Positions 1-10,572 of a stretch of DNA of 64,000 nt are shown piece by piece. Each line of letters opens with the position of its first letter. Position 1 is the first letter of the stretch. Source of the stretch: Izhakiella australiensis (GTDB lineage Bacteria; Pseudomonadota; Gammaproteobacteria; Enterobacterales; Enterobacteriaceae); the NCBI RefSeq assembly GCF_002006995.1, contig NZ_MRUL01000002.1, forward strand, positions 490,445-554,444, written 5' to 3'. The notes under the pieces were generated by a model, which saw only the letters and a program-made list of their open reading frames with translations, had not been told where the DNA came from and did not search any database. A program made the translations under genes and the position numbers.

Positions 1-430
1 GAATCAGCATACGCTCGTCCAGCGCGCCAAGGCCGGTCAGATACTCCGTTGACATGGTAACAGCGAATTCCGGCGCCGGGCGGATCTGCTCCTGGGTCAG
101 CGAGAGCACGTCGGAAACGCCATCCACTACGATACCGACCACGCGCTGCACCAGATTCAGCACGATGACCACGGTATTCTCGTTGTAGTCAACATCAGGC
201 TGCGAGAATTTAAGCCGCAGGTCGACGATCGGTACGATAACGCCGCGCAGGTTGGTCACCCCTTTAATAAACGCCGGGGTATTGGCGATGCGCGTTACCT
301 GATCGTAACCGCGGATCTCCTGCACTTTAAGAATATCGATGCCGTACTCTTCATCGCCCAGTGTAAATACCAGAAACTCCTGACCGACGGTTTCGCCAGC
401 AAGTTTGGTGACAGTTGCCATTTCAGTCAT
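1..430 (-). CDS. cheW: CheW chemotaxis coupling protein (3' end outside window)
   Basis: CheW is the cytoplasmic adaptor that links chemoreceptors to the kinase CheA. About 143 codons are visible; the family is usually near 167 residues, so the C-terminal 20 or so lie beyond position 1. Translation from the ATG at 428-430 begins MTEMATVT and runs through a CheW fold with the pattern [17 protein letters not shown] and later [16 protein letters not shown], almost identical to the E. coli protein. An AAGGGT ribosome binding site precedes the start. The gene follows cheA by 23 bases on the same strand, so it is probably the last visible gene of a mot-che operon. The family call is secure. Confidence 0.97.
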   Translation of the reverse strand, partial: MTEMATVTKLAGETVGQEFLVFTLGDEEYGIDILKVQEIRGYDQVTRIANTPAFIKGVTNLRGVIVPIVDLRLKFSQPDVDYNENTVVIVLNLVQRVVGIVVDGVSDVLSLTQEQIRPAPEFAVTMSTEYLTGLGALDERMLI

Positions 431-453
431 TTTTTTACCCTTATGCTGTTAAT

Positions 454-2475
454 TCAGGCTGCGGCTCCGGCCACACGCTTTTCACGATTAAGAGATTGCA
501 GCGCCGAGACGTCGACAATCAGCGCCACGCTGCCATCGCCAAGAATGGTGGCGGCAGAAATTCCCGGCACTTTGCGATAGTTGCTTTCAAGGTTTTTTAC
601 TACAACCTGATGCTGACCAATCAGCTGATCAACCAGCAGTGCATAGCGCTTTCCGGCACTTTGCAAAATGACGACGATGCCCTGCGTCGCTTCTTCTTTA
701 GCGCCGCTAACGTCGAAGACATTCCACAGTTCGACCAGCGGCAAATATTCACCGCGTACTTCAAGTACTCGTTCGCCGCCCGCCAGCGCCTTCAGTTCTT
801 CGGTACGCGGCTGCAGAGATTCCATCACGGCGTTCAGCGGCAGAATAAAGACTTCGTCGGCGACCCGTACCGACATACCGTCGAGGATGGCCAGCGTCAG
901 CGGCAGCAGGATGCGAATGGTGGTACCTTTGCCCTGCTTCGAGGCGATCTCTACGTGGCCGCCCATTTCGAGGATATTTCGTTTCACTACGTCCATGCCG
1001 ACGCCGCGCCCGGAAACATCGGTAACCTGCTCCGCCGTGGAGAAGCCCGGCGCGAAAATCAGCATGTTAACTTCGTCGTCGCTCATGCCGTCATGAACGG
1101 GCAGGCCGGAAGAGAGGGCTTTCGCCAGAATGCGTTCACGGTTCAGTCCCGCGCCATCATCCACCACTTCGATGCAGATGTTCCCTCCCTGATGTTCAGC
1201 AGATAACGTCAGGTTACCGCTCGCGCTTTTGCCCTCGGCACTGCGTTTTTCCGGCAGTTCAATACCGTGGTCAAGGCTATTGCGCACCAGGTGCGTTAAC
1301 GGATCGATGATGCGTTCAATCAGACTCTTATCCAGCTCGGTGGAACTTCCCAGCAGGGTAAGCTCTACTTCTTTGCCCAGCTTGCTGGCGAGATCGCGCA
1401 CCAGACGCGGGAAGCGGCTAAAGACGTATTCCATTGGCATCATGCGGATCGACATTACCGATTCCTGCAGGTCGCGGGCGTTACGCTCCAGCTGTCCCAT
1501 GCTATTCAGCAGATCGCCGTGCTGAACCGGATCGAGCAAATCGGAGCGCTGTGCCAGCATCGACTGGGTAATAACCAGTTCGCCGACCAGGTTAATCAGC
1601 TGGTCAACTTTTTCTACCGCCACGCGAATACTGTTAGATTCGCCGCCGCGGGCCGGCGCCGCTTTTTTAGCCGGTTCCGGTTTGGCTGGCGCAGCGGCAA
1701 GCGCGGCCGGCGCCTGGACGGCGGCAACCACTTCAACCGGCGCCGCTTCGACTACGTCATCGACCATGGCTTCAGCCATGGTGGTGGCACTGCCGCCGAA
1801 GGCGATTTGCTTTTCGTCGATGACAAAGCACAGCACCGCGACGATGTCATCTTTGCTGACGGTCGATGTTAATGACGCTTGCAGGCTATTTTCGCTGCGC
1901 TGGATATCGCTGACGGTACCGAGATTACCCAGCTCTTCTATCAGCAGATCGATTTCGCTGGCTTTCAGATCGGAAAGCATAATGCGCAGAGCGCCGCTGT
2001 CGGCCGCCGCTGTCGGCGCGGCAACGTCAGGCGCGGCTGACGGTGTCAGGGCTATGGTCTTCGGCGCGGCGATCACTTCACCTTTGGCTTCCAGAGCCAG
2101 CTGACGCAGCGCCTGACAGATATATTCAAAGGCGGCAGCATCCGGCTCCTGAGCAGACTTATAAGCATCTAACTGTTCCTGCATAATGTCCTTCGTTTCC
2201 AAAAACAGGTTGATGATATCGGTACTCAGCTGCATTTCGCCGCGACGCGCACCATCGAGTATATTTTCCAGGATATGGGTGGTTTCCTGCAGTACGCTGA
2301 ATCCAAAAGTGCCTGCCCCCCCTTTGATGGAATGGGCAGCACGGAAGATAGCGTTAAGCTGCTCGGAATCCGGGGCCTCCGGGTCAAGCCCCAACAGATG
2401 TTGTTCCATATCGGCCAGCAATTCGTCGGCTTCATCGAAAAACGTCTGATAAAAATCGCTGATATCCATGCTCAC
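454..2475 (-). CDS. cheA: Chemotaxis histidine kinase CheA
   Basis: CheA autophosphorylates on histidine and passes the phosphate to CheY and CheB. I place the start at a GTG (2473-2475), giving MSMDISDFYQ as in E. coli cheA; a GAGGTGA ribosome site sits just upstream, and the longer reading frame upstream overlaps motB. This gives 673 residues. Domains in order: P1 phosphotransfer with RAAHSIKGG (His48), P2 CheY/CheB-binding, an Ala/Pro-rich linker longer than in E. coli, P3 dimerisation from about IRVAVEKVDQLINLVGELV, P4 ATPase with LVRNSLDHGIE and DDGAGLN boxes and GRGVGMDVV, and the CheW-like P5. The start lies 4 bases after the motB stop, implying cotranscription with motAB. Confidence 0.97.
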   Translation of the reverse strand: MSMDISDFYQTFFDEADELLADMEQHLLGLDPEAPDSEQLNAIFRAAHSIKGGAGTFGFSVLQETTHILENILDGARRGEMQLSTDIINLFLETKDIMQEQLDAYKSAQEPDAAAFEYICQALRQLALEAKGEVIAAPKTIALTPSAAPDVAAPTAAADSGALRIMLSDLKASEIDLLIEELGNLGTVSDIQRSENSLQASLTSTVSKDDIVAVLCFVIDEKQIAFGGSATTMAEAMVDDVVEAAPVEVVAAVQAPAALAAAPAKPEPAKKAAPARGGESNSIRVAVEKVDQLINLVGELVITQSMLAQRSDLLDPVQHGDLLNSMGQLERNARDLQESVMSIRMMPMEYVFSRFPRLVRDLASKLGKEVELTLLGSSTELDKSLIERIIDPLTHLVRNSLDHGIELPEKRSAEGKSASGNLTLSAEHQGGNICIEVVDDGAGLNRERILAKALSSGLPVHDGMSDDEVNMLIFAPGFSTAEQVTDVSGRGVGMDVVKRNILEMGGHVEIASKQGKGTTIRILLPLTLAILDGMSVRVADEVFILPLNAVMESLQPRTEELKALAGGERVLEVRGEYLPLVELWNVFDVSGAKEEATQGIVVILQSAGKRYALLVDQLIGQHQVVVKNLESNYRKVPGISAATILGDGSVALIVDVSALQSLNREKRVAGAAA

Positions 2476-2479
2476 GGTA

Positions 2480-3544
2480 TCACCTCTGCTGTGAGTCGCG
2501 ATCGGTTTGCGCTGCCGGTTGCTGCTCAGCCTGGGCATTATTTCCCGGTGCTGCTGGCGATACGGCGGGCGCTGCCGCTGAAGGTTGAAGTTCTGGTGTT
2601 TTACTGGCGTCCGCAGGTACTGCCGGCGCCGCTATTTGCTTCAGATTCTGCAGGTTGCCATCATCGGGCAGCGAAACCGCATCACTTTCCGCGTTCTCTT
2701 TTTCAATTGCCTGTTCAGTATCGTGATTGAGTACCAGCAGGCTAATGCGTCGGTTTACTGCCTCATCCCCGCCGCGATTCTTAAGTCTCATGGTGTCGGC
2801 CATTCCCACCACCCGCAGCATTTTTCCGCCGTCCAGCCCGCCCTGCACCAGCTCGCGGCGCGAGGCGTTCGCGCGGTCCGCCGACAGCTCCCAGTTGCTG
2901 TAACCCCGATCGCCGCTGGCATACTGAAAATCATCGGTATGACCGGCAATGCTGAGCTTATTCGGCAGCTCGTTCAGAATCGGCGCGATGGCCCGCAGGA
3001 TATCGCGCATATAGGGTTCCACTTCGGCCTTGCCGCGTTTAAACATCGGTCGGTCCTGGCTGTCGATAATCTGAATGCGCAACCCTTCCTCAACCAGATT
3101 AATAATCAGGTGCGGGCGCAGCGCTTTCAGGCGCGGATCGGATTCAATCAGCTGATCCAACCGCTCGCGCAGCCGGTTAAGGCGTATTTCATCCAGCTTG
3201 CGCTTTTGCTCGTCAAGCAGGCGTTTTTTATCATCGCCTTCAACCGTTTTATGTACCTCGCCATTTTGCCGGGTAGGGTCATCGCCGCCGCCGGGAATAG
3301 GGCTTTCGCTATCGCTGCTACGCTGACCGCCGTTTAACGCGACTTTCAGCGGCGTTTTAAAATATTCGGCAATCTGCACCAGCTGCTGCGGGTTAGAAAT
3401 CGAAATCAGCCACATCACCAGAAAGAACGCCATCATCGCCGTCATAAAGTCGGCATAAGCGATTTTCCATGAGCCGTGCCCGCCCTCATGCTTTTTATGC
3501 TTACGCTTTTTAACCAGTACGATGGGATGATTATTGTGCTTCAT
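2480..3544 (-). CDS. motB: Flagellar stator protein MotB
   Basis: MotB anchors the stator to peptidoglycan and, with MotA, conducts protons to turn the flagellum. The short cytoplasmic N-terminus is followed by a single membrane helix containing [16 protein letters not shown], where Asp32 is the proton-carrying residue. The periplasmic half is an OmpA-like peptidoglycan-binding domain with LSIAGHTDD and the ANASRRELV region. At 354 residues it is longer than E. coli MotB (308); the extra length is an Ala/Pro/Gln-rich C-terminal tail after about residue 285. Its ATG overlaps the end of motA by 4 bases (ATGA), and cheA follows closely, so the genes are translationally coupled. Confidence 0.97.
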   Translation of the reverse strand: MKHNNHPIVLVKKRKHKKHEGGHGSWKIAYADFMTAMMAFFLVMWLISISNPQQLVQIAEYFKTPLKVALNGGQRSSDSESPIPGGGDDPTRQNGEVHKTVEGDDKKRLLDEQKRKLDEIRLNRLRERLDQLIESDPRLKALRPHLIINLVEEGLRIQIIDSQDRPMFKRGKAEVEPYMRDILRAIAPILNELPNKLSIAGHTDDFQYASGDRGYSNWELSADRANASRRELVQGGLDGGKMLRVVGMADTMRLKNRGGDEAVNRRISLLVLNHDTEQAIEKENAESDAVSLPDDGNLQNLKQIAAPAVPADASKTPELQPSAAAPAVSPAAPGNNAQAEQQPAAQTDRDSQQR

Positions 3545-4428
3545 GCATCTTGGTCCGACGTCTGTTTCGCGGGTGATTTCGCGTTACGAACGTGCTCTTC
3601 CAGCTCGGTAAACGACGGCCGGTCGGTGGAGTACAGCGTTTTACGGCCAAACTCTACCGCGATCTGCGGCGCGTATCCGTTAAGGCTGGAGAGCAGCGTC
3701 ACCTTAATGCACTGCATCATTTTGGTCGTCTCTGCACATTTCTGGCGCAGCACGCCGGCAAGCGGAGAGATAAAACCGTAAGCCAGCAGAATGCCGAGAA
3801 AGGTTCCGACCATGGCGTGGGCGATTAGCGCGCCCAGTTCCGCCGCCGGACGATCCGCTGAAGCCAGAGCATGAACCACCCCCATTACCGCCGCGACGAT
3901 ACCAAACGCCGGTAGCGAATCGCCGACAGTTTGCAACGCCAGTGCCGGAACGTCGCATTCATGTTCGTAGGTTTCGATTTCTTCATCCATCAGGGCTTCA
4001 ATCTCAAAGGCGTTCATATTGCCGCTCACCATCAGACGCAAATAGTCCACAATAAAGTCTACTAATCGTTTATCGGCAATAATGCGCGGGTATTGAGAGA
4101 AGATTTCACTTTCCTGAGGATTATCGATATCACGTTCAAGCGACAGCATGCCCTGCTGGCGTGATTTAGCCATCAAACGGTAAAGCAACGCCATCAGATC
4201 CATATAAACGGCTTTATTGTATTTTGAGCCGCGCATCAGCAGCGGCAACGCTTTGCCGGTGGCCTTAATCGCCTTGCCGTTGTTACCGACGATAAAGGCG
4301 CCAATGCCTGCCCCGCCGATAATCAGCAGCTCAGAAGGTTGATAAAGCGCGCCCAGATGGCCGCCTACCATCATGTACCCGCCCAACACGGACCCGATAA
4401 CGAGGATATAACCCAATATAACCAGCAC
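3541..4428 (-). CDS. motA: Flagellar stator protein MotA
   Basis: MotA is the integral membrane partner of MotB in the proton-driven stator; its cytoplasmic loop acts on FliG. The 295-residue sequence aligns end to end with the E. coli protein, including [17 protein letters not shown] near the N-terminus, the large loop with [11 protein letters not shown], and the channel segment [20 protein letters not shown]. The start is a GTG at 4426-4428, matching the GTG start of E. coli motA. The gene lies downstream of flhDC but is separated from it by a strong terminator, so it is expected to have its own promoter. I searched the gap and found no convincing sigma-28 match. Confidence 0.97.
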   Translation of the reverse strand: MLVILGYILVIGSVLGGYMMVGGHLGALYQPSELLIIGGAGIGAFIVGNNGKAIKATGKALPLLMRGSKYNKAVYMDLMALLYRLMAKSRQQGMLSLERDIDNPQESEIFSQYPRIIADKRLVDFIVDYLRLMVSGNMNAFEIEALMDEEIETYEHECDVPALALQTVGDSLPAFGIVAAVMGVVHALASADRPAAELGALIAHAMVGTFLGILLAYGFISPLAGVLRQKCAETTKMMQCIKVTLLSSLNGYAPQIAVEFGRKTLYSTDRPSFTELEEHVRNAKSPAKQTSDQDA

Positions 4429-4503
4429 AATAAATCCTTACGTTGATAACGTGTGGGGTGAAGGAAGAATCCGCAATGTTCAGCAAGGCGCCGGAGTGAG
4501 AGT

Positions 4504-4533
4504 AAAAAAAAAGCAGCGGTATTAACCGCTGCT
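4504..4533 (-). terminator. Rho-independent terminator after flhDC
   Basis: On the minus strand the sequence reads AGCAGCGGT, a four-base loop, ACCGCTGCT, then eight T residues. The nine-pair stem with a T tract lies 29 bases after the flhC stop codon and ahead of motA, so it should end the flhDC transcript. Confidence 0.9.
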
Positions 4534-4561
4534 GGATGCATCTCACAATCAGGCGAACTTG

Positions 4562-5140
4562 TTAAACGGCTTGCTTAACCTGTTCATCCAGCAGTTGTGA
4601 AATGTTATCGGCAGATTCCGCAGGAAGTTTACGTCTTTTTACTGCGCGCGACGGAGGTTGGCACAGGCTACAGACGAAGCTCCCCACCGGTTGATGCGCA
4701 TGGTTAATAAAACGCCCTTTGCAGCATTTGCAGCTGGAGAGCTCCAGCATGCCGCTTTCAACAAAACGCACCAGTGTCCAGGCGCGAGTCAGCGCCAGCA
4801 ACGGGCCATCATCGCTCTGCGGGCACTGTTCGAGATAAAGCCGGTAGGCTTTAATAATCGCGTCAATACCCGAGGTCAGACCGCTTTTCAGTAAAAACGT
4901 CCAGGCATTACAGAACATGGTAGCGTGAATGTTTTGCTCCCATGTCATAAACCAGTCGGTGGAAAACGGCAACATGCCTTTAGGTGGTGGGCAACCACGC
5001 AATTCTTTATATAGCTTAATTAAACGCCCACGGCTTAGTTGCGTTTCGCTCTCAAGCATTTGCAGGCGAGCGCCCAGAGTAATTAGCTCGATAGCCAGAT
5101 GAATATCACGCGCTTCCTGAACGATACTCTTGTCGCTCAT
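4562..5140 (-). CDS. flhC: Flagellar master regulator subunit FlhC
   Basis: FlhC forms the FlhD4C2 complex that activates class II flagellar promoters. The 192-residue product matches the family length. It shows [19 protein letters not shown] at the N-terminus and the conserved [17 protein letters not shown] region. The zinc-binding cysteines are present as CKCCKGRF and CSLCQPPS near residues 138-160. Its ATG overlaps the flhD stop by one base (TAATG), so translation is coupled. A terminator follows directly. Confidence 0.98.
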   Translation of the reverse strand: MSDKSIVQEARDIHLAIELITLGARLQMLESETQLSRGRLIKLYKELRGCPPPKGMLPFSTDWFMTWEQNIHATMFCNAWTFLLKSGLTSGIDAIIKAYRLYLEQCPQSDDGPLLALTRAWTLVRFVESGMLELSSCKCCKGRFINHAHQPVGSFVCSLCQPPSRAVKRRKLPAESADNISQLLDEQVKQAV

Positions 5141-5490
5141 TAACCTGCCCTCTTCTTAGGCATTTCATCTTCTTTAGTGACATCGCGCAGCAGGCGGCTT
5201 GATAACAAAATACCGGTATGAACTTGCTGCAGATCATCTACCCGCGAGTCCTGAGTTAACCGATTGATTATGCTGTGATCGTTAAAGCGGAACTGGCAAA
5301 CCAGCTGATTAGTTTCCGCCAGTTTTACCATTTCAGGCAGCGTCAGCTGAGCCAGCGCGGTGGCCATTGATTCATCGATACCCAGACGAAACATCGCTGA
5401 AGCTTTTTCCTGATTAATTAAACGCTGTGCAAGCAACAGGTATGACAGGTTGATGTCATAAATATGTTTAAGTAATTCTGAAGTACCCAT
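5140..5490 (-). CDS. flhD: Flagellar master regulator subunit FlhD
   Basis: FlhD is the dimeric partner of FlhC in the master activator of flagellar genes. The 116-residue protein begins [20 protein letters not shown] and carries the family signature [14 protein letters not shown] and [13 protein letters not shown]. The start matches the E. coli start. It is the first gene of the flhDC operon, and a one-kilobase non-coding region precedes it, as is common for this heavily regulated promoter. Confidence 0.98.
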   Translation of the reverse strand: MGTSELLKHIYDINLSYLLLAQRLINQEKASAMFRLGIDESMATALAQLTLPEMVKLAETNQLVCQFRFNDHSIINRLTQDSRVDDLQQVHTGILLSSRLLRDVTKEDEMPKKRAG

Positions 5491-6538
5491 GTACCCACCC
5501 TGACTGACACTATTTTAATGTTTGCGGTTAAATCTGACCGCACCTTTTGGTTGCTGGTTGGTAAATCTAAAGATTGCAAAAAATTTATAGTGGCAAAGCC
5601 AAAGTGCTAAAAAATCTATTTTATGAATCCGGAAGAATTCAGCCGGAAATCGCTTAACTCAGCTGTTTTTTACATCCTGAGTTTTAATCGCCTTCCTTGT
5701 GTCTTCTTCTGAGAATCGAGCATTTAATTAGCGTACTAATCACTACCAGGTCGGAATCGTCTGAATCTTTATTAGGACTATTCCGAAAACAAGGCAACTT
5801 TATCCCCTCTATTTGCTACATACAACGAGCGAAGCGTGAAATTTTAGATAAAGTGTGAGCCACGTCACACTTTTAAGGCAAATTTTTTTCTGAAACCTAT
5901 CAGCAACACTGTTGATTAGTTTACTAAGTAATCAATTCGTGGATTTTTTGTTAAATTTATGCCCCTTAAAGAGCCAGGTAATAATTACCAGGATAATTTT
6001 CAAGCATTTCAGATTTAATCATGTCATTACGGCAAGCTTAACAGTCAATAAATCCAGTAAATTACTTTAAATTGGTTTTTTATACTAAAAAAATCCATTA
6101 ATAACCCAATCGCCTGGTTTAAATTTGGCTTAAGAGATCTCACATGAATTCAAGCAACTGCAGCTTCAGGTGCAGATTACGCTAATGAATGCAGCCTTCC
6201 GTAAAGAGTTACGCGCCGGGGTTCAGGAATCGTAATAAGCTGTAACTTCTGGTTACATAAGCAATATGAATATATTAGCCTGCATGCAGCCCCCTCTCTG
6301 TTAACCACAGCAGGAAATAAGCTATCGCCGTTGTTAAGCCGAATTTTTGCTTACGACTGGCTTTATGACGGGTAACGGCAGGGGATGTGCGGCGGCTTGG
6401 CACAGCGCATAAAGGATCTGTTGCAGGGCAAAGAATGTCTTATCTAAACGCAAGCGTGGAGGGAAAAGCAGACGAAGATGGGGTGAATCCCTTCTCCCCT
6501 GATGCGCTAACGCGCAGGTTGAACATGATGTCAGGCGG
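5491..6538. other. Long regulatory region upstream of flhDC, no convincing gene
   Basis: This 1,048-base stretch between flhD and the otsA 3' end is AT-rich in its flhD-proximal half. Apart from a perfect CRP-type site I see no conserved reading frame; the one short open frame near 6387-6590 has no recognisable content and overlaps the otsA end. The length fits the long 5' control regions of flhDC in enterobacteria, where many regulators bind. Confidence 0.6.
5854..5869. promoter_or_regulatory. CRP (cAMP receptor protein) site upstream of flhDC
   Basis: The sequence TGTGAGCCACGTCACA has both perfect CRP half-sites, TGTGA and TCACA, with the standard six-base spacer. It lies 364 bases upstream of the flhD start codon. 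CRP activates flhDC in E. coli, so catabolite control of motility is the expected role. Confidence 0.8.
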
Positions 6539-7969
6539 CTACGCCAGTTCAGGCCGGTCCTTTACCGGATCGTTTCCCTCGTTCCCGTGAGGAGAAGATA
6601 ACGCCTGTAAATCTTTCAGGAAGGTTTTACGCCAGTTTGCTATATCGTTGCGCCGTAGCACCGCCATCATATCGTTGTAGCGTGCAACGCGCTCTTCACG
6701 CGGCATGGTCAACGCTTTATCCAGCGCGGCGGCCACATCATCCCGATCGTAAGGATTAACGATCAGCGCCGAGGTGAGTTCATTAGCCGCGCCGGCAAAG
6801 CGCGACAGCACCAGCACGCCCGGGTCGTCAGGATTTTGCGCCGCAACATACTCTTTGGCGACCAGGTTCATGCCGTCGCGCAGCGGCGTTATCAGAGCAA
6901 CATCGGTCAGGCGAAAGATTTTCATCAATAAACGCCGATCAAAATGTTGATTGAGGTAATACAGCGGCGTCCAGCCCAGCGTGCCGTATTTGCCGTTAAT
7001 ACGCCCGGCCTCCGTTTCCAGCTGATGACGAATATCCTGATAAGCCTGCACATCGCCGCGTGAGGTTGGTGCGATTTGGGTATAGCGGATGTTGCTGCGG
7101 TGCTGCGGATAATTCTCCAGCAGCGACTCATAGGCGAGAAAGCGCTCCGGCAGGCCCTTCGAGTAATCCAGCCGCTCGCAGGCAATGATATTTTTAATAT
7201 CCCCCAGGTCACGCTTCATCGCCGCCATTTTCGGCGGCAGCGGGCCTGAGGCCATTTCTTTAATGCTGTCCGGCTCAATGCCGATGGGATACACCTCGGT
7301 GGCAAAGTCATTATCAAAAGCGCGGTGCTGTTTGGCTGCGCGGCTCTCTATTTGGGTGACCTGAGAGACGCTGTCGAGAAACGCCAGCCTGTCGTTTTCA
7401 GTCTGAAAGCCCAGCAAATCATATTGGCAGAGCATTGTTAGCAGCGCGTCATGGGGCGGCAGCGCGTTGAAAATTTCCGGAGTCGGAAAAGGAATATGTA
7501 AAAAAAAGCCGATGGGATTATTTACCCCGAGCTTACGCAGCTCTGCGGCAAACGGCAGCAGGTGGTAATCGTGTATCCATAAAATATCATCCGGCTTTAA
7601 CATCGGCTGCAAACGTTCAGCCAGCAGACGATTAACGCTGCAATAGCCTTCCCATGCTTCACGCTGATACTGAACCAGGTCGAGACGGTAGTGAAAAGCG
7701 GGCCAGATGACCGCGTTTGAAAACTGTAAATAATAGAGATCATAGTCATTCTGGTTGAGACCGAATGACGCGTAGGTAATACCGTCATGCTCCTGGGTGT
7801 TGACCAGCTCTTCCTCTTCACCGATCTCACTGATTTCACCATCCCAGCCGAACCATACGCCACCGGTTGATTTCAGCGCATCCAGAATCCCTACTGCCAG
7901 CCCTCCGGCGCTGGCTTTCCCTTCTTCGGGCAGAGCGATACGGTTAGATACGACAACTAAACGACTCAT
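6539..7969 (-). CDS. otsA: Trehalose-6-phosphate synthase (OtsA)
   Basis: OtsA is the GT20 glycosyltransferase that makes trehalose 6-phosphate from UDP-glucose and glucose 6-phosphate. The protein is 476 residues, like E. coli OtsA (474). It starts [14 protein letters not shown] and shows the substrate-binding [11 protein letters not shown], the [11 protein letters not shown] motif, [18 protein letters not shown] (phosphate-binding Arg and Lys) and [14 protein letters not shown]. It starts 4 bases after the otsB stop, so the two form an operon for osmoprotective trehalose. The C-terminal tail after about residue 455 is variable. Confidence 0.97.
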   Translation of the reverse strand: MSRLVVVSNRIALPEEGKASAGGLAVGILDALKSTGGVWFGWDGEISEIGEEEELVNTQEHDGITYASFGLNQNDYDLYYLQFSNAVIWPAFHYRLDLVQYQREAWEGYCSVNRLLAERLQPMLKPDDILWIHDYHLLPFAAELRKLGVNNPIGFFLHIPFPTPEIFNALPPHDALLTMLCQYDLLGFQTENDRLAFLDSVSQVTQIESRAAKQHRAFDNDFATEVYPIGIEPDSIKEMASGPLPPKMAAMKRDLGDIKNIIACERLDYSKGLPERFLAYESLLENYPQHRSNIRYTQIAPTSRGDVQAYQDIRHQLETEAGRINGKYGTLGWTPLYYLNQHFDRRLLMKIFRLTDVALITPLRDGMNLVAKEYVAAQNPDDPGVLVLSRFAGAANELTSALIVNPYDRDDVAAALDKALTMPREERVARYNDMMAVLRRNDIANWRKTFLKDLQALSSPHGNEGNDPVKDRPELA

Positions 7970-7973
7970 AACC

Positions 7974-8750
7974 TTAACTCCTTACCGACAAAGTTGTGTC
8001 TTGATGTAATTGTAATGTGAGTTGCTCCAGCCAGGCGTAAACCGCGTCAACGTTTGCCAGGCGATGCGTCGCTTGCGTCTTGCCATCGCCAACTTTAATC
8101 GCATAGCCGCCCAGCGCCGTTACAACCTCAAAGCCCGCCTCGTCAGTCAAATCATCACCGACAAAAACCGGTATCCGCCCGGCAAATGGCGCTTCCTGCA
8201 TGAACTGACGCAGCGCAGCGCCTTTATTAACGCCCTCAGGCTTTATTTCAACAACGCACTTTCCCGGCTGCAGAACCAGCTGTGGAAACTGCGTTACCAT
8301 TTCTTCCGCCAGCGCCTGTATCGCCCCGGCATACTCCGGCGCGTTACGAAAATGCAGCGCAAACGCCATCCCCTTGGTTTCCAGCAGCGTGCCCGGCATC
8401 GCTGCCAGCGCCTGGCGCAGACGCTGCGCCAGCGGCGTGGTCACCTCTTCAGGCAAGCTGACGCGATGCAGCGAACCTGCTGCGTCGCGACGTTCGGCGC
8501 CATGCACTCCGGCCAGCGGCAGTTTTAAAGGTGCGGCAAGCGCATCCAACTCAGATAGTGGGCGACCAGAAACCAGCGCCAGTGCATTATCACTGGCAGC
8601 GGAAAGCTTACGCAGGCAGGTAATCACCGATGAAGGAATAAAAACCTCGTCAGGCCGCGACTGAATGGCAGCCAGCGTGCCATCGACGTCAAAAAAAAAG
8701 GCATGGTTAGCCAGTGAGACGACTGGCGCGACATCGGCGGGTTGATTCAC
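7974..8750 (-). CDS. otsB: Trehalose-6-phosphate phosphatase (OtsB)
   Basis: OtsB is a HAD-superfamily phosphatase that releases trehalose from trehalose 6-phosphate. I choose the GTG at 8748-8750 because an AGGAGG ribosome site lies directly upstream; a longer frame starting at 8789 would include that site as coding sequence. The product has 258 residues. The HAD nucleophile motif FFFDVDGTLAA is near the N-terminus, ALVSGRPLSELD follows, then GVHGAERRD, and the acidic motif VFVGDDLTDEAGF lies near the C-terminus. It is the first gene of the otsBA pair. Confidence 0.95.
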   Translation of the reverse strand: MNQPADVAPVVSLANHAFFFDVDGTLAAIQSRPDEVFIPSSVITCLRKLSAASDNALALVSGRPLSELDALAAPLKLPLAGVHGAERRDAAGSLHRVSLPEEVTTPLAQRLRQALAAMPGTLLETKGMAFALHFRNAPEYAGAIQALAEEMVTQFPQLVLQPGKCVVEIKPEGVNKGAALRQFMQEAPFAGRIPVFVGDDLTDEAGFEVVTALGGYAIKVGDGKTQATHRLANVDAVYAWLEQLTLQLHQDTTLSVRS

Positions 8751-9206
8751 TCTCTTCCTCCTGATTAATTGGTTGAAAGTCCATAGCAAACGCAGGCTTT
8801 ATCCGTCGCTAAAACTCAGCGATGCGAATCAGGTGAGTTACCCGAAATCACCAGCGACTGAGGAAACATGATATTGAACGCGGTATGGGACAGGAGGGTT
8901 TGCCTGCCAGCCCTTCTTACTGAAAACGGATAGCAAGCGGGGGGAGAAGACATGAACAACTTACTGGTCAAAAACTCCTTATCAGCAGGTTGAATAACAG
9001 CACATATATATGCATCTGCGACTCATCTCGTTGTCCCTTAAACCGGCCAACATCGCCATTCAGTATAGGCGCTGACCTGAAAATTACCAGACTGATTGCC
9101 TGCTTAGCCCCCTATTCGAAGCAAAATCCGTGCCGCTTTATACTAATAAATCAAAGCGAAACGGTGAAAATACGCCCCTCTTCCAGGCAGGCTAAGTCGC
9201 TGACGG
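8751..9206. other. Intergenic region between otsB and the AraC-type regulator
   Basis: This 456-base gap should contain the otsBA promoter. Short open frames in it have no recognisable content. I see no clear operator or terminator. Confidence 0.5.
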
Positions 9207-10028
9207 TTAGCCAGCGCGTCGCCTGGTACGCCTGCCGGAGGCTGATGCACGATCAATCGCTGAGCAATGGTGATCGGCTGCCCACTGAGCGGGCGTCATG
9301 CCGGTTAGCCGCTGAAACATCGCGATAAATGCGCTGACATTATCGTAGCCGAGGGAAAGAGCGACCTGTTTCACTGACTGCCCGGCAGCCAGCCGCTGGC
9401 GGGCATTGACCACCCGCAGCTGCTGGCGCCACAGGCTGAAGCTTAATCCGGTCTCCTGCACAAGGCGCCGGGTCAGGGTGCGCGGCGACATTCCCACCAG
9501 CGTCGCCCAGCTAAGCGCGTCGCGATCGTCAGCCGGATCGGCGAGCAGCGCTTGAGCAATACGTCTCAGGCGCGGTTCACGCGGCAGCACAACGCCGGCC
9601 TCCTGTTGTTTCAGCGTTGCTACCTCGGCGATCACCACCTGCATCAGGCTGCGGCGAAAGGCCGCTTCGCGCGTGCAGCTCAGGCCGGACCAGCGCCGTA
9701 CGGCCTGGTGCAGCAATGGCGTAGCCACAAAGCAGCAAGGCTGCGATGGCAGCGTGGTGCAATCTTCTTCCGCCAGCCATATGCCCCATCCGCTCAATAC
9801 GCCGTGCGGTTGCATGGCATGCTCTGTCGCTGGCAGCAACCACAGGACGTGCGTTGCAGGCACCACCATATGCTGTGTCGCGAGGGTAATGGCCAGTACG
9901 CCGCTATCGGCTTTCACCAGCTGGCCGCAGCGATGGACATGCAGTTTGCTCTCACGCAGTTCGCTGGCGGAGAACAGGCTGGCATGCCCTTCCCCGGCGG
10001 CTATTTTTACCGGCAGATCCAACAGCAT
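9207..10028 (-). CDS. AraC-family transcriptional regulator
   Basis: A 273-residue protein with an N-terminal cupin-like effector domain (residues about 20-120, including HRCGQLVKADSGVLAI) and a C-terminal double helix-turn-helix of the AraC type. The second helix-turn-helix holds the signature VALSLGYDNVSAFIAMFQR followed by TGMTPAQW. An AAGGAG site precedes the ATG at 10026-10028. It is divergently placed from a SnoaL-like gene 119 bases away, so control of that gene and of itself is likely. The last 25 or so residues are basic and low in complexity. The ligand is unknown. Confidence 0.88.
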   Translation of the reverse strand: MLLDLPVKIAAGEGHASLFSASELRESKLHVHRCGQLVKADSGVLAITLATQHMVVPATHVLWLLPATEHAMQPHGVLSGWGIWLAEEDCTTLPSQPCCFVATPLLHQAVRRWSGLSCTREAAFRRSLMQVVIAEVATLKQQEAGVVLPREPRLRRIAQALLADPADDRDALSWATLVGMSPRTLTRRLVQETGLSFSLWRQQLRVVNARQRLAAGQSVKQVALSLGYDNVSAFIAMFQRLTGMTPAQWAADHHCSAIDRASASGRRTRRRAG

Positions 10029-10147
10029 GCTGATACTCCTTAGCGTGATTAATTTGTCCTTTATGGCGTATTTATTGGCTTATATAAGGTACATCAGACG
10101 TATTTATGCCCGTAGCATAGCGCTATTACTGATAAGGAGAAACTGCT

Positions 10148-10564
10148 ATGCAAACTGATTCTGCCGATCGTTCCGTCGCTGCCGTACAGCATCTGATCAT
10201 GACCGCAATGGATTCGCTGCTCGACCCGCAGCGGCCGGTAAGCGAACTGGCCGCGTTTTTCAGCGCCGACTACCAGCAGTGGGTTGATGGAAAGACGCTG
10301 GATTTTGACGGCTTTTTACAGCATGCCCGCAAGCTTAAGTCCGTTCTGACAGAGGGAAAAGTGACCATCAACCGCCTGCTGGTCAGCGGTGACCAGGCAG
10401 CCACCCGTCATGATGTGGAAATCATGAAGCGCAACGGCGAAGCGGCGCGAGTGCGGGTTATCGCCCTGTTCAGCTTGCGCGGCGATCGGATTACCGCCGT
10501 GGAAGAACTGACTTATCTGCTGGAAGGCAGTCAGGAAGATCATCATTTGGGCTCGCAATGCTGA
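10148..10564 (+). CDS. SnoaL/NTF2-like protein
   Basis: A 138-residue soluble protein with the pattern of the NTF2/SnoaL fold: an N-terminal helix, SELAAFFSADYQQWVDGKTLDFDGFLQ, and a beta-rich C-terminal half (ATRHDVEIMKRNGEAARVRVIALFSLRGDRITAVEELT). Proteins of this fold include small isomerases and many of unknown function. AAGGAG lies just upstream of the ATG. It is divergent from the AraC-family gene, which probably controls it. No catalytic residues can be assigned with confidence. Confidence 0.75.
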   Translation: MQTDSADRSVAAVQHLIMTAMDSLLDPQRPVSELAAFFSADYQQWVDGKTLDFDGFLQHARKLKSVLTEGKVTINRLLVSGDQAATRHDVEIMKRNGEAARVRVIALFSLRGDRITAVEELTYLLEGSQEDHHLGSQC

Positions 10565-10572
10565 TTTAACTA

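Noticed and set aside
415..2449. Several plus-strand open frames over cheA and cheW
   Set aside because: They are antisense shadows of the conserved cheA sequence; their translations have no recognisable content and no ribosome site.
4429..4561. Sigma-28 promoter for motA
   Set aside because: I looked for TAAAG-N11-GCCGATAA on the minus strand between flhC and motA and found no acceptable match.
6387..6590. Small plus-strand frame upstream of otsA end
   Set aside because: No recognisable motif, weak start context, and overlaps the otsA 3' end on the other strand.
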